Below, in pieces: positions 18,030-27,753 of a DNA stretch of 64,000 nucleotides. The notes beneath the pieces are model-generated. The model had not been told where the DNA came from, did no database searches, and saw nothing but the letters and a program-made list of their open reading frames with translations. The DNA is from Pseudomonas extremaustralis (lineage in GTDB: Bacteria > Pseudomonadota > Gammaproteobacteria > Pseudomonadales > Pseudomonadaceae). Within the stretch, counting starts at the first letter, position 1, and each line of letters starts with the position of its first letter. The position numbers and the translations under genes were made by a program. The stretch covers positions 5,738,501 through 5,802,500 of the forward strand of contig NZ_LT629689.1 in NCBI RefSeq assembly GCF_900102035.1. The letters run 5' to 3'.

Positions 18030-19295
18030 ATGACTGAGTCCGTTCTTGACTACATGACCCGCCTGGGTCGCGCTGCCCGTCAGGCCTCGCGGTTGATCGC
18101 CCGTGCGAGCACCGCGCAGAAGAACCGTGCCCTGCTGGCTGCCGCCGATGCTCTGGATGCCTCGCGCTCCGAGTTGACCGCCGCCAACGAACTGGACCTG
18201 GCCAACGGCCGCGCCAATGGCCTGGAGCCGGCCTTGCTGGACCGCCTGGCGCTGACCCAGGCACGTATCGACGACATGATCGAAGGCCTGCGTCAGGTGG
18301 CCAAGCTGCCCGACCCCATCGGTGAAATCCGCGACATGCGTTACCTGCCGTCCGGCATTCAGGTCGGCAAGATGCGCGTGCCCCTGGGCGTGATCGGCAT
18401 CATCTATGAGTCGCGTCCGAACGTGACCATCGACGCCGCGAGCCTGTGCCTCAAGTCCGGCAACGCCACCATCCTGCGTGGCGGTTCCGAGGCGATCCAT
18501 TCCAACCGTGCCATTGCCGCCTGCATCCAGCAGGGCCTGGCCGTGGCCGAACTGCCCGCCGAAGTGGTGCAAGTGGTGGAAACCACCGACCGCGCCGCCG
18601 TTGGCGCGCTGATTACCATGCCCGAATTCGTCGACGTGATCGTGCCGCGCGGTGGCAAGAGCCTGATCGAACGGGTCAGCCGTGATGCCAAGGTGCCGGT
18701 GATCAAGCACCTGGACGGCGTGTGCCACGTCTACATCGACATCGCCGCCGATATCGACAAGGCGATCCGCATCGCCGACAACGCCAAGACCCACCGTTAC
18801 GCCCCGTGCAACACCATGGAAACCCTGCTGGTGCACGTCGGCATTGCCGATCGCGTGCTGCCGCCGCTGGCTGCCATCTACCGCGACAAGGGCGTGGAGC
18901 TGCGTGGTTGCGAGCGCACCCGTGCACTGCTCGGCGCGGACGTGATCGAGGCAACCGAACAAGACTGGTACACCGAGTACACGGCGCCGATCCTGTCGAT
19001 CCGCATCGTCGACGACCTGGACCAGGCCATCGAACACATCAACAAGTACGGCTCCAAGCACACCGATGCCATTGTTACCGAGCATTTCAGCGATGCCCGG
19101 CGTTTCCTCAACGAAGTGGATTCCGCTTCGGTGATGGTCAACGCCTCGACGCGTTTTGCCGACGGCTTCGAGTATGGCCTGGGGGCGGAGATCGGTATCT
19201 CCACCGACAAGCTCCATGCACGTGGCCCGGTTGGCCTGGAAGGCTTGACCAGCGAGAAGTACGTGGTATTCGGCGATGGTCATGTGCGCACTTGA
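18030..19295 (+). CDS. proA: Gamma-glutamyl phosphate reductase
   Basis: ProA reduces gamma-glutamyl phosphate to glutamate semialdehyde in proline synthesis. The 421-residue protein has the family's catalytic cysteine in [15 protein letters not shown] about residue 256, and the N-terminal [28 protein letters not shown] nucleotide-binding part. It heads a long co-directional run (nadD, rsfS, rlmH, mrdA, rodA, mltB, rlpA). Its stop codon shares one base with the nadD start. The arrangement is conserved in pseudomonads. Confidence 0.97.
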   Translation: MTESVLDYMTRLGRAARQASRLIARASTAQKNRALLAAADALDASRSELTAANELDLANGRANGLEPALLDRLALTQARIDDMIEGLRQVAKLPDPIGEIRDMRYLPSGIQVGKMRVPLGVIGIIYESRPNVTIDAASLCLKSGNATILRGGSEAIHSNRAIAACIQQGLAVAELPAEVVQVVETTDRAAVGALITMPEFVDVIVPRGGKSLIERVSRDAKVPVIKHLDGVCHVYIDIAADIDKAIRIADNAKTHRYAPCNTMETLLVHVGIADRVLPPLAAIYRDKGVELRGCERTRALLGADVIEATEQDWYTEYTAPILSIRIVDDLDQAIEHINKYGSKHTDAIVTEHFSDARRFLNEVDSASVMVNASTRFADGFEYGLGAEIGISTDKLHARGPVGLEGLTSEKYVVFGDGHVRT

Positions 19296-19939
19296 TGGCT
19301 AAACGCATCGGGCTGCTCGGCGGTACCTTCGACCCCGTACACATCGGCCATTTGCGCAGCGCCCTGGAAGTCGCGGATGCCCTCGCGCTGGATGAGTTGC
19401 GCCTGACACCCAATGCCCGGCCACCCCATCGCGACATGCCGCAGGTGTCCGCGCAGCAACGTCTGGAAATGGTGCGCGTGGCTGTCGCCGGTGTAGCGCC
19501 GCTGGTGGTGGATGACCGCGAGCTCAAGCGCGATAAACCGTCCTACACTGTTGACACCCTGGAACTGATGCGCGCCGAGTTGGCCGCCGATGACCAGTTG
19601 TTTCTGCTTTTGGGCTGGGACGCATTTTGCGGCCTGCCCTCTTGGCATCGCTGGGAGGAACTCCTCCAGCATTGCCACATCCTGGTTTTGCAACGCCCGG
19701 ATGCCGACAGCGAACCGCCGGATGCCCTGCGCAACCTGCTGGCCGCGCGGTCGGTAAGTGACCCCTTGGCCCTGACCGGACCGAGCGGGAATATTGCATT
19801 CGTCTGGCAGACCCCGCTTGCGGTGTCCGCCACCCAGATCCGTCAACTGCTGGCCAGCGGGAAGTCGGTACGTTTCCTGGTGCCTGACGCGGTCCTGGCC
19901 TACATCGATGCGCACGGGCTTTACCGTGCGTCGAACTGA
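19295..19939 (+). CDS. nadD: Nicotinate-mononucleotide adenylyltransferase
   Basis: NadD makes deamido-NAD from nicotinate mononucleotide and ATP. The 214-residue protein begins [19 protein letters not shown], which carries the nucleotidyltransferase GGTFDPxHxGH motif, and has the C-terminal [20 protein letters not shown], including the ISxTxxR-like motif. The frame is open from 18722 inside proA, but the ATG at 19295 overlaps the proA stop in TGATG form and gives the normal N-terminus. Confidence 0.95.
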   Translation: MAKRIGLLGGTFDPVHIGHLRSALEVADALALDELRLTPNARPPHRDMPQVSAQQRLEMVRVAVAGVAPLVVDDRELKRDKPSYTVDTLELMRAELAADDQLFLLLGWDAFCGLPSWHRWEELLQHCHILVLQRPDADSEPPDALRNLLAARSVSDPLALTGPSGNIAFVWQTPLAVSATQIRQLLASGKSVRFLVPDAVLAYIDAHGLYRASN

Positions 19940-20008
19940 AAAGGCGCGCTTGAACGCACGAACCGTCGTGCAGCGGGCGCCCGAACATATGAGCAAAACG
20001 AGTTTTTT

Positions 20009-20503
20009 ATGACGAACAAAGACGTAAGCAAAGTTAAACGCAAAGGCACGTTCAAAAGCGCGCCACTGCCGGTCGAAGCCCATGTCGGCCCGGAACTGGC
20101 TGGCGAAGAGCTGGTGAAAGTGGCCGTTGCCGCCCTGGAAGACGTGAAGGCCCAGGACATCCAGGTCCTGGACGTGCGCGACAAGCAGAGCATCACCGAC
20201 TTCATGATCATCGCCACCGGTACCTCCAACCGCCAGATCGGCGCGATGCTGGACAAGGTTCGCGAAGCCGTCAAAGCCCAAGGCGTGAAGCCGCTGGGTG
20301 AAGAAGGCAAGGGCGACAGCGACTGGGTGCTGCTGGACATGGACGACGTGATCGTTCACATGATGACGTCCAACGCCCGCCAGTTCTACGACCTGGAACG
20401 CCTGTGGAAAGGCGCCGAGCAGAGCCGTGCCGCCGATGGCAAGCACCACAGCCCGGAAGTGGGCCACGCGCACTTCGACAAGCTCAACAAAGACCAGGAA
20501 TAA
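20009..20503 (+). CDS. rsfS: Ribosomal silencing factor RsfS
   Basis: RsfS binds uL14 on the large ribosomal subunit and blocks subunit joining when nutrients are short. The 164-residue protein carries the family core VLDVRDKQSITDFMIIATGTSNRQ and DWVLLDMDDVIVHMMTSNARQFYDLERLW. About 40 basic, poorly conserved residues precede the core, which is usual in Pseudomonas. It follows nadD by 69 bases and precedes rlmH by 9, the classical nadD-rsfS-rlmH order. Confidence 0.95.
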   Translation: MTNKDVSKVKRKGTFKSAPLPVEAHVGPELAGEELVKVAVAALEDVKAQDIQVLDVRDKQSITDFMIIATGTSNRQIGAMLDKVREAVKAQGVKPLGEEGKGDSDWVLLDMDDVIVHMMTSNARQFYDLERLWKGAEQSRAADGKHHSPEVGHAHFDKLNKDQE

Positions 20504-20512
20504 GGAACGGCT

Positions 20513-20980
20513 GTGCGCCTGCGTCTGATTGCTGTCGGTTCACGCATGCCCAAGTGGGTGGAAGAAGGCTGGCATGAATATGCCAAGCGCCTGCCCGCTG
20601 AGCTGTCGCTGGAACTGGTGGAAATACCGCTCAACACCCGGGGCAAGAATGCCGATGTGGCGCGCTTTATCCGTCAGGAAGGCGAAGCCATGCTGGCCAA
20701 GGTCGGCCCCAACGAGCGCATCGTCACCCTTGAAGTGCACGGCAAACCCTGGAGCACCGAGCAACTGGCGGTGGAACTGGATCGCTGGCGCCTGGACTCG
20801 CGGACGGTCAACTTCATGGTCGGCGGCCCCGAGGGGCTGGCGCCGGAAGTCTGCGCACGGGCGGACCAACGCTGGTCGCTGTCGGCGCTGACGTTGCCGC
20901 ACCCGTTGGTAAGGATTCTGATCGGTGAACAGCTGTATCGCGCCTGGACAGTTCTGTCCGGGCACCCTTACCACAAATAG
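20513..20980 (+). CDS. rlmH: 23S rRNA (pseudouridine-1915-N3) methyltransferase
   Basis: RlmH is the SPOUT methyltransferase that modifies pseudouridine 1915 on assembled ribosomes. The 155-residue length is exact for the family, and [15 protein letters not shown] and the C-terminal [20 protein letters not shown] knot motifs are present, ending in GHPYHK. The start is GTG at 20513, just after AAGGAACGG. The gene is in the conserved position after rsfS. Confidence 0.96.
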
Positions 20981-20995
20981 TCTGCGCCCCTCCCG

Positions 20996-22894
20996 ATGAC
21001 TCAGCCGATCCGCATCAAGGACCACGAGAAAGACGCACGTCTGGTGCGCTCGCGCGTGGTATTTGGCGCGATCATGGTGGTGACGCTGATCGGGGTGTTG
21101 ATCGCTCGCCTGTATTTCCTACAGGTGATCCAGTACGACTATCACTCCACGCTGTCGGAAAACAACCGGGTGCATGTGCAGCCAATCCCGCCGACCCGTG
21201 GGCTGATTTTCGACCGCAACGGCGTGGTGGTCGCGGATAACCGTCCCAGCTTCAGCCTGAGCATGACCCGCGAGCGCTCTGGCGATTGGCAGCAGGTCCT
21301 CGATGTAATCGTCGAAGTGCTGCAGTTGACCCCGGAAGATCGGGTGATCTTCGAGAAACGCATGAAGCAGGGGCGCCGGCCATTCGAGCCGGTGCCGATC
21401 CTGTTCGAGCTGACCGAGGAGCAGATCGCGCGGATCGCGGTGAACCAGTTCCGCCTGCCGGGTGTGGAAGTGGTGGCGCAACTGGTGCGCCACTATCCCC
21501 AAGGGCCGCACTTTGCCCACTCTGTCGGCTACATGGGGCGGATCAACGAGAAAGAGCTGAAAAGCCTCGATCCGGTCAATTACAGCGGCACCCACCATAT
21601 CGGCAAAACCGGCATCGAGCGTTTCTACGAGCCCGAGCTGCACGGCCAGGTGGGTTACGAAGAAGTCGAGACCAATGCCCGTGGCCGCGTGCTGCGGGTG
21701 CTCAAGCGTACCGATCCGGTGCCGGGCAAGGACATTGTGCTGAGCCTGGACATCAAGTTGCAGGAAGCGGCCGAGATGGCCCTGGGCGGGCGGCGTGGTG
21801 CGGTGGTAGCCCTGGACCCGAAGACCGGCGAAGTGCTGGCCATGGTCAGTCAGCCGAGCTTCGACCCCAACCTGTTCGTCACCGGGATCAGCTTCAAGGC
21901 CTATGCCGAGCTGCGTGACTCCATCGACCGCCCGCTGTTCAACCGTGTGCTGCGCGGTCTGTATCCGCCCGGTTCGACCATCAAGCCGGCGGTGGCGATT
22001 GCCGGCCTGGATGCGGGCGTGGTCACGGCCTCCAGTCGTGTGTTCGACCCCGGCTACTACATGCTGCCCAACTACGATCACAAATACCGCAACTGGAACC
22101 GCACCGGTGACGGCTATGTCGACCTGGACACCGCGATCATGCGCTCCAACGACACCTACTTCTACGACCTGGCCCACAAGCTGGGGATCGATCGCCTGTC
22201 GGCCTACATGGGCAAGTTCGGCCTGGGTCAGAAAGTGTCCCTGGACATGTTCGAAGAATCCCCAGGCCTGATGCCTTCGCGGGAATGGAAGCGGGCGACC
22301 CGTCGCCAGGCCTGGTTCCCCGGTGAAACCCTGATTCTCGGTATCGGCCAGGGCTATATGCAGGCCACGCCGCTGCAACTGGCCCAGGCCACGGCGCTGG
22401 TGGCCAACAAAGGCGTCTGGAACCGCCCGCACCTGGCCAAGACCATCGAAGGCGAAAAGCCGGTGGATGAAAACCCGATCCCGGACATCGTGCTGCGCGA
22501 CCCGTCGGACTGGACCAAAGTCAACCACGGCATGCAGCAAGTGATGCACGGCGCGCGTGGCACCGCGCGCAAGGCCGCGATCGGCGCGCAGTACCGCATT
22601 GCCGGCAAGAGCGGTACCGCCCAGGTGGTCGCGATCAAGCAGGGCGAAAAATATGACCGTTCCAAAGTCCAGGAACGCCACCGCGACCACGCCTTGTTTG
22701 TCGGCTTCGCTCCGGCGGACGATCCGAAAATCGTGGTGGCGGTGATGGTCGAGAACGGCGAGTCCGGTTCCGGCGTCGCCGCGCCGGTGGTGCGCCAGGT
22801 GATGGACGCCTGGCTGCTGACCGACGACGGCAGGCTCAAACCCGAATATGGCGGCCCCCCTTCAAGCACCGAGGTTACGGCCAGTGAAGAGTAA
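20996..22894 (+). CDS. mrdA: Penicillin-binding protein 2 (elongasome transpeptidase)
   Basis: PBP2 cross-links peptidoglycan during rod elongation together with RodA. The 632-residue protein has a short cytoplasmic tail, one membrane anchor (about residues 20-42), a dimerisation domain, then the transpeptidase motifs: STIK (the active serine, in YPPGSTIKPA), SND in MRSNDTYFY, and KSGT in IAGKSGTAQVV. It overlaps rodA by 11 bases, so the two partners are translated from one message. Confidence 0.96.
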   Translation: MTQPIRIKDHEKDARLVRSRVVFGAIMVVTLIGVLIARLYFLQVIQYDYHSTLSENNRVHVQPIPPTRGLIFDRNGVVVADNRPSFSLSMTRERSGDWQQVLDVIVEVLQLTPEDRVIFEKRMKQGRRPFEPVPILFELTEEQIARIAVNQFRLPGVEVVAQLVRHYPQGPHFAHSVGYMGRINEKELKSLDPVNYSGTHHIGKTGIERFYEPELHGQVGYEEVETNARGRVLRVLKRTDPVPGKDIVLSLDIKLQEAAEMALGGRRGAVVALDPKTGEVLAMVSQPSFDPNLFVTGISFKAYAELRDSIDRPLFNRVLRGLYPPGSTIKPAVAIAGLDAGVVTASSRVFDPGYYMLPNYDHKYRNWNRTGDGYVDLDTAIMRSNDTYFYDLAHKLGIDRLSAYMGKFGLGQKVSLDMFEESPGLMPSREWKRATRRQAWFPGETLILGIGQGYMQATPLQLAQATALVANKGVWNRPHLAKTIEGEKPVDENPIPDIVLRDPSDWTKVNHGMQQVMHGARGTARKAAIGAQYRIAGKSGTAQVVAIKQGEKYDRSKVQERHRDHALFVGFAPADDPKIVVAVMVENGESGSGVAAPVVRQVMDAWLLTDDGRLKPEYGGPPSSTEVTASEE

Positions 22895-24029
22895 TTTTGA
22901 CCGCATCCTCTCCAGCGAGGATGTGATGCGTCGTCGCGCGACGTTGCTGCAGCGCATGCACATCGATGGCCCGTTGCTGATCCTGCTGCTGACCCTGGCC
23001 GCCGGCAGCCTGTTCGTGCTGTATTCGGCCAGCGGCAAGAACTGGGACCTGCTAATCAAGCAAGCGTCGTCGTTCGGCCTGGGGCTGTTGTCGATGGTGG
23101 TGATCGCCCAGTTGGAGCCGCGTTTCATGGCGCGCTGGGTGCCCTTGGGTTATGTCGCTGGCGTATTGCTGCTGGTGGTGGTCGACGTGATGGGCCACAA
23201 CGCCATGGGCGCGACCCGCTGGATCAACATTCCAGGGGTGATTCGCTTCCAGCCGTCGGAATTCATGAAGATCCTGATGCCCGCGACTATCGCCTGGTAC
23301 CTGTCCAAGCGCACCCTGCCGCCGCAGCTCAAGCACGTGGGGATCAGCCTGATCCTGATTGGCGTGCCGTTCATCCTGATCGTGCGCCAGCCGGACCTCG
23401 GCACGTCGCTGTTGATCCTGGCGGGCGGGGCGTTCGTGCTGTTCATGGGTGGCCTGCGCTGGCGCTGGATCCTCAGCGTGCTCGCCGCCGCCGTGCCGGT
23501 GGCGGTGGCGATGTGGTTCTTCTTTATGCATGACTACCAGAAGCAGCGAATCCTGACCTTCCTCGACCCTGAGAGCGACCCGCTGGGTACCGGCTGGAAC
23601 ATCATCCAGTCGAAGGCGGCCATCGGTTCCGGCGGTGTATTTGGTAAGGGCTGGTTACTGGGCACCCAGTCGCACCTGGACTTTTTGCCCGAGAGCCACA
23701 CCGACTTCATCATTGCGGTAATGGGCGAAGAGTTTGGCCTGGTGGGCATTTGCGCGCTATTACTGATTTATCTGCTGTTGATCGGTCGCGGCCTGGTGAT
23801 CACTGCCCAGGCGCAGACCTTGTTCGGTAAATTGCTCGCCGGCAGCCTGACCATGACTTTTTTTGTTTACGTTTTCGTCAACATCGGTATGGTCAGTGGC
23901 CTGCTGCCGGTGGTGGGGGTGCCGTTGCCATTCATTAGCTACGGCGGAACTTCGCTGGTGACCTTGCTGTCAGCGTTTGGGGTTTTGATGTCGATTCATA
24001 CGCATCGCAAGTGGATCGCTCAGGTTTGA
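22884..24029 (+). CDS. rodA: Rod-shape SEDS glycosyltransferase RodA
   Basis: RodA is the SEDS family peptidoglycan polymerase of the elongasome. The 381-residue protein has about ten membrane segments and the conserved blocks AMGATRWINI, FQPSEFMKI, QPDLGTSLLI, FLPESHTDFI and the C-terminal LPFISYGGTSLV. A GTG at 22884 within the 3' end of mrdA is the likely start, giving MKSNFDRIL; a longer N-terminus is unlikely because it would read through mrdA in another frame. Confidence 0.95.
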   Translation: MKSNFDRILSSEDVMRRRATLLQRMHIDGPLLILLLTLAAGSLFVLYSASGKNWDLLIKQASSFGLGLLSMVVIAQLEPRFMARWVPLGYVAGVLLLVVVDVMGHNAMGATRWINIPGVIRFQPSEFMKILMPATIAWYLSKRTLPPQLKHVGISLILIGVPFILIVRQPDLGTSLLILAGGAFVLFMGGLRWRWILSVLAAAVPVAVAMWFFFMHDYQKQRILTFLDPESDPLGTGWNIIQSKAAIGSGGVFGKGWLLGTQSHLDFLPESHTDFIIAVMGEEFGLVGICALLLIYLLLIGRGLVITAQAQTLFGKLLAGSLTMTFFVYVFVNIGMVSGLLPVVGVPLPFISYGGTSLVTLLSAFGVLMSIHTHRKWIAQV

Positions 24030-24040
24030 ATAAGGTGAAG

Positions 24041-25057
24041 ATGTCAATGCAAGTAATGCGCGGCTGGGCGACTCGGCATGCGTCCTGGATGGGCCTGATT
24101 GGGCTGCTGGGGGCAACGCAAGAGGCGCTGGCCGGTGACTACGATGGCTCGCCCCAGGTCGCCGAATTCGTCGGTGAAATGACCCGCGACTACGGTTTCG
24201 CCGGTGAACAGCTGATGGGCGTGTTCCGCGAGGCCCAGCGCAAGCAGGCGATCCTCGACGCCATTTCCCGTCCGGCCGAGCGCGTGAAGCAGTGGAAGGA
24301 CTATCGCCCGATGTTCCTCACCGATGCCCGCGTGGCCCGGGGTGTGGACTTCTGGCGCCAGCACGAGGCCGTACTGGCCCGCGCCGAGCAGGAATACGGC
24401 GTGCCAGCCCAGGTGATTGTGGCGATTATCGGCATCGAAACCTTCTACGGGCGCAACACCGGCAGCTATCGGGTGATCGATGCGCTGTCGACCCTGGGCT
24501 TCGATTACCCGCCACGCGCCGATTTCTTCCGCAAGGAGCTGCGCGAATTCCTGTTGCTGGCCCGTGAAGAGCAGGTCGATCCGTTGACCCTCAAGGGTTC
24601 CTACGCGGGGGCCATGGGCCTGCCGCAGTTCATGCCGAGCAGCTTCCGCGCCTATGCGGTGGACTTCGACGGCGATGGCCACATCAATATCTGGAGCAAT
24701 CCCGACGACGCCATCGGCAGCGTCGCCAGCTACTTCAAGCGCCACGGCTGGGTGTCCGGCGAACCGGTGGTCGTGCGTGCCGAGGTTACCGGGGAACGCG
24801 CCGACGAAGGCCTGACCCAAGGCATCGAGCCGGCCAAGACGGTCGGGGAGTTGCGGGCGCTGGGCTGGTCGAGTCAGAATGCGCCACGCGATGATGTGCC
24901 GGTGACGGCGTTCCGTCTCGACGGCGAAAACGGCCCTGAATACTGGATGGGCCTGAACAATTTCTACGCAATCACGCGTTATAACCGCAGTGTGATGTAC
25001 GCCATGGCCGTGCATCAGCTGTCAGACATGCTGGTCCAAGCACGGGGCACCAAGTAA
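24041..25057 (+). CDS. mltB: Lytic murein transglycosylase B
   Basis: MltB cleaves the glycan backbone of peptidoglycan to give 1,6-anhydro-muropeptides. The 338-residue protein has an N-terminal signal sequence with cleavage likely after ALA and no lipobox, so a soluble periplasmic form (SltB1-like) is likely. The catalytic glutamate sits in VAIIGIETFYGRNTG and the substrate-binding stretch is GAMGLPQFMPSSFRAYAVDFDGDG. The start at 24041 is chosen because AAGG lies five bases upstream; the ATG at 24047 is an alternative. It is 11 bases from rodA and overlaps rlpA by one base. Confidence 0.92.
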   Translation: MSMQVMRGWATRHASWMGLIGLLGATQEALAGDYDGSPQVAEFVGEMTRDYGFAGEQLMGVFREAQRKQAILDAISRPAERVKQWKDYRPMFLTDARVARGVDFWRQHEAVLARAEQEYGVPAQVIVAIIGIETFYGRNTGSYRVIDALSTLGFDYPPRADFFRKELREFLLLAREEQVDPLTLKGSYAGAMGLPQFMPSSFRAYAVDFDGDGHINIWSNPDDAIGSVASYFKRHGWVSGEPVVVRAEVTGERADEGLTQGIEPAKTVGELRALGWSSQNAPRDDVPVTAFRLDGENGPEYWMGLNNFYAITRYNRSVMYAMAVHQLSDMLVQARGTK

Positions 25058-26055
25058 TGCGGGCATCGCTGTTCAATAAACCGCTCAAGCTGGTGGCGTT
25101 TGCCGCGTTGTCCTTGCTGGTTGTCAGTTGTTCCACCAGCCGTGGCCCGACGCAGAAGTACGGTGGCACCGCCGTCCGTTCCCAGCCGGGACTGGATATC
25201 AACCGTGCGCATAAAGATGGCGCGCCGTGGTGGGATGTCGACGTGTCGAAAATCCCGGATGCCACGCCGACCCTGCATACCGGTGCGTACAAGGCCAACC
25301 CCTATACCGTACTGGGCAAGACCTACTTCCCGCTGCAGGACTCCAAGACCTACGTGCAATCGGGCACAGCGTCCTGGTACGGCACCAAGTTCCATGGCCA
25401 GAACACCGCCAACGGCGAAGTGTATGACCTGTACGGCATGAGCGCGGCCCACAAGACCTTGCCGCTGCCCAGCTATGTGCGGGTCACCAACCTAGACAAC
25501 AATCGCACGGTGATCCTGCGGGTCAACGACCGTGGGCCGTTCTATTCGGACCGGATCATCGACTTGTCCTACGCTGCCGCGAAGAAACTCGGTTATGCCG
25601 AAACCGGCACCGCACGGGTCAAGGTCGAAGGTATCGACCCAGCGCAGTATTGGGCCCAGCGCGGCAAACCGGCGCCGTTGATGCTCAATGAACCGCAGAC
25701 GCCACAGCCGCAAATCACCGCGTCGGCCGGCAAGATCGAGCAGTGGACACCTCCGCCGGCACAACATGCGCCGGACACCGTGGCCGTGCCCAAGTCGGCA
25801 CCCGGCAGTTCGATGGCCGGCGGGCAATACCTGCAGGTCGGCGCTTTCGCCAACCCGGATGCGGCAGAACTGTTAAGGTCCAAGCTCAGCAGCATGGTCA
25901 ACGCGCCCGTATTTATCAGTTCCATCGTGCGTAACCAGCAAACCCTGCACCGTGTGCGCATGGGCCCGATCGGCTCGCCGAGCGAGGTCGCGCAAGTGCA
26001 GAACAGCGTGCGCCTGGCCAACCTGGGGCAACCCAGCGTCGTCACCGCAGAATAA
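25057..26055 (+). CDS. rlpA: Septal ring lipoprotein / lytic transglycosylase RlpA
   Basis: RlpA cuts glycan strands lacking stem peptides and helps daughter cells separate in Pseudomonas. The 332-residue protein has a signal sequence and lipobox (VVSC, lipidated Cys near residue 25), a double-psi beta-barrel domain with GTASWYGTKFHGQNTANGE and VNDRGPFYSDRIIDLS (the catalytic Asp region), a proline-rich linker and a C-terminal SPOR domain beginning YLQVGAFANPDAAELL that binds denuded septal murein. It ends the mrdA-rodA-mltB-rlpA set. Confidence 0.95.
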   Translation: MRASLFNKPLKLVAFAALSLLVVSCSTSRGPTQKYGGTAVRSQPGLDINRAHKDGAPWWDVDVSKIPDATPTLHTGAYKANPYTVLGKTYFPLQDSKTYVQSGTASWYGTKFHGQNTANGEVYDLYGMSAAHKTLPLPSYVRVTNLDNNRTVILRVNDRGPFYSDRIIDLSYAAAKKLGYAETGTARVKVEGIDPAQYWAQRGKPAPLMLNEPQTPQPQITASAGKIEQWTPPPAQHAPDTVAVPKSAPGSSMAGGQYLQVGAFANPDAAELLRSKLSSMVNAPVFISSIVRNQQTLHRVRMGPIGSPSEVAQVQNSVRLANLGQPSVVTAE

Positions 26056-26191
26056 AAAAAGATTGATGGTTCAGGCGCGCATGCGGGCCTGGACCCTGGT
26101 TGCTGGCTCGTTGAACAATAAAACCCAGGGGCAAGGGGTGAGCGGGCAACCGAACACGTGACAGTCTGCTAACGGGCTGTCTGAATAAGTT

Positions 26192-26207
26192 TTGCCCGCG
26201 AGGGCAA
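26192..26207 (+). other. Small hairpin with GCGA loop upstream of dacA
   Basis: TTGCCC and GGGCAA flank GCGA (a GNRA-type tetraloop), 28 bases before the dacA start, inside the 179-base gap after rlpA. It lies in the likely 5' leader of dacA and may affect translation or message stability; I see no known regulatory element. Confidence 0.35.
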
Positions 26208-26234
26208 GTTTCCATAAGTAATTTCGAGAGACGG

Positions 26235-27392
26235 ATGAACATCACCACCTTAGCCAAACGCACGTGCCTGCTTATCTCGCTGATCATCACCCCGGCCGCC
26301 TGGGCGGTTGAAATGGTGCCGGCTTCCCCGCAACTGGCTGCCAAGGCCTGGGTCCTCATGGATGCCGCCAGCGGCAACGTGCTGGTCGAGAACAACGGTG
26401 ACCAGCGCCTGCCGCCGGCCAGCCTGACCAAACTGATGACCGCCTACATCGCGACCCTGGAAATCCGTCGCGGCCAGATCGGCGAGAACGACCCGGTGAC
26501 CGTCAGCGAAAACGCCTGGCGTACCGGCGGTTCGCGGATGTTCATCAAAGTCGGCTCGCAAGTGACGGTGAGCGATCTGCTGCACGGCATCATCATCCAG
26601 TCCGGTAACGACGCCAGCGTCGCCCTGGCCGAGCACATCGCCGGCAGCGAAGATGCATTCGCCGACATGATGAACAAAACCGTGGCCGACCTGGGCATGA
26701 CCAACAGCCACTTCATGAACCCGACCGGCCTGCCGAACCCCGAGCACTACTCGTCGGCCCATGACATGGCGATCCTGGCGCGCGCGATCATTCGTGTCGA
26801 CCCGGTGCACTATGCGATCTACTCCCAGAAGGAATTCTTCTGGAACAACATCAAGCAGCCTAACCGCAACCTGTTGCTGTGGCGCGACAAGACCGTCGAC
26901 GGTCTGAAGACCGGCCACACCGAAGAAGCCGGCTACTGCATGGTGTCGTCCGCCGTGCGTGATGGCCAGCGCTTGATCGCCGTGGTATTCGGCACCAACA
27001 GCGAGCAGGCCCGTGCGGCCGAGACGCAAAAACTGCTGACCTATGGTTTCCGCTTCTTCGAAACCCAGACCTTCTATCAGAAGGGTGCAGAGCTGGCGAC
27101 CGCACCGGTCTGGAAAGGCGCGACCTCGCAAGTCAAGGCCGGCCTGGCTGAAGACCTGACCCTGACCATGCCTAAAGGCCAGCTGAAAAAGCTCGCTGCC
27201 AGTATGACCATGAACCCGCATCTGGTTGCTCCAATTGCCAAGGGTGACGTGATCGGCAAGGTCGAGGTGAAACTGGACGATAAAGTGGTACACAGTGCCG
27301 ACCTGATCGCCCTGGACGCCGTCGACGAAGGTGGCATCTTCCGCCGCGTGTGGGATAGCATCCGCCTGTTCTTCTACAGCTTGTTCAACTGA
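26235..27392 (+). CDS. dacA: D-alanyl-D-alanine carboxypeptidase (PBP5/6 family)
   Basis: This low-molecular-weight penicillin-binding protein trims the terminal D-Ala of stem peptides. The 385-residue protein has a cleavable signal sequence ending AWA, then the three motifs: SLTK (PPASLTKLMTAYIA), SGN (QSGNDASVALAEHI) and KTG (DGLKTGHTEEAGYC). The C-terminal PBP5-type beta domain and an amphipathic membrane anchor (FRRVWDSIRLFFYSLFN) complete it. A leader of 179 bases separates it from rlpA, so it may have its own promoter. Confidence 0.96.
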   Translation: MNITTLAKRTCLLISLIITPAAWAVEMVPASPQLAAKAWVLMDAASGNVLVENNGDQRLPPASLTKLMTAYIATLEIRRGQIGENDPVTVSENAWRTGGSRMFIKVGSQVTVSDLLHGIIIQSGNDASVALAEHIAGSEDAFADMMNKTVADLGMTNSHFMNPTGLPNPEHYSSAHDMAILARAIIRVDPVHYAIYSQKEFFWNNIKQPNRNLLLWRDKTVDGLKTGHTEEAGYCMVSSAVRDGQRLIAVVFGTNSEQARAAETQKLLTYGFRFFETQTFYQKGAELATAPVWKGATSQVKAGLAEDLTLTMPKGQLKKLAASMTMNPHLVAPIAKGDVIGKVEVKLDDKVVHSADLIALDAVDEGGIFRRVWDSIRLFFYSLFN

Positions 27393-27405
27393 TAAGTGTG
27401 CACCT

Positions 27406-27440
27406 GCAAAGCCCCGTGTTGATCCGACACGGGGCTTTGC
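27406..27440 (+). terminator. Strong stem-loop after dacA
   Basis: GCAAAGCCCCGTGT pairs perfectly with ACACGGGGCTTTGC around a 7-base loop, giving a 14-bp stem 14 bases after the dacA stop. No long T-run follows, but the stem is the strongest in the region and probably separates dacA from ybeD-lipB-lipA. Confidence 0.7.
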
Positions 27441-27477
27441 CCGTCGCCACGGCTTACGCTTACGAGGCCGTTACGCC

Positions 27478-27753
27478 ATGACCGATACCGAAGTAAAGGC
27501 GCCAAAGATCGAGTTCCCAAACGTGGACTATCCCGTCAAGGTGATCAGCGATACAGGTGTGGGCAACAGAGACAAGATCATCGAGATCGTCAAGAAACAC
27601 GCGACAATCAACCACAACCGCGTGGATGAGCGTCAAAGCACCAACGGCAAGTACACCACGATCCAGTTGCACATCGTTGCGACCGGTCAAGACCAGCTCT
27701 ACGACATCAACAGCGAACTGCGGGCCACCGGCTTCGTACATATGGTGCTGTGA
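27478..27753 (+). CDS. YbeD-type DUF493 protein
   Basis: A 91-residue protein of the YbeD/DUF493 family, with an ACT-like fold ([15 protein letters not shown] at the start and a C-terminal [17 protein letters not shown]). The gene is nearly always between dacA and lipB in gammaproteobacteria, as here. Its function is not established; a regulatory role in lipoate metabolism has been suggested only from position. The frame is open upstream through the dacA terminator, but ATG at 27478 gives the family N-terminus. The stop shares a base with the lipB start. Confidence 0.92.
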   Translation: MTDTEVKAPKIEFPNVDYPVKVISDTGVGNRDKIIEIVKKHATINHNRVDERQSTNGKYTTIQLHIVATGQDQLYDINSELRATGFVHMVL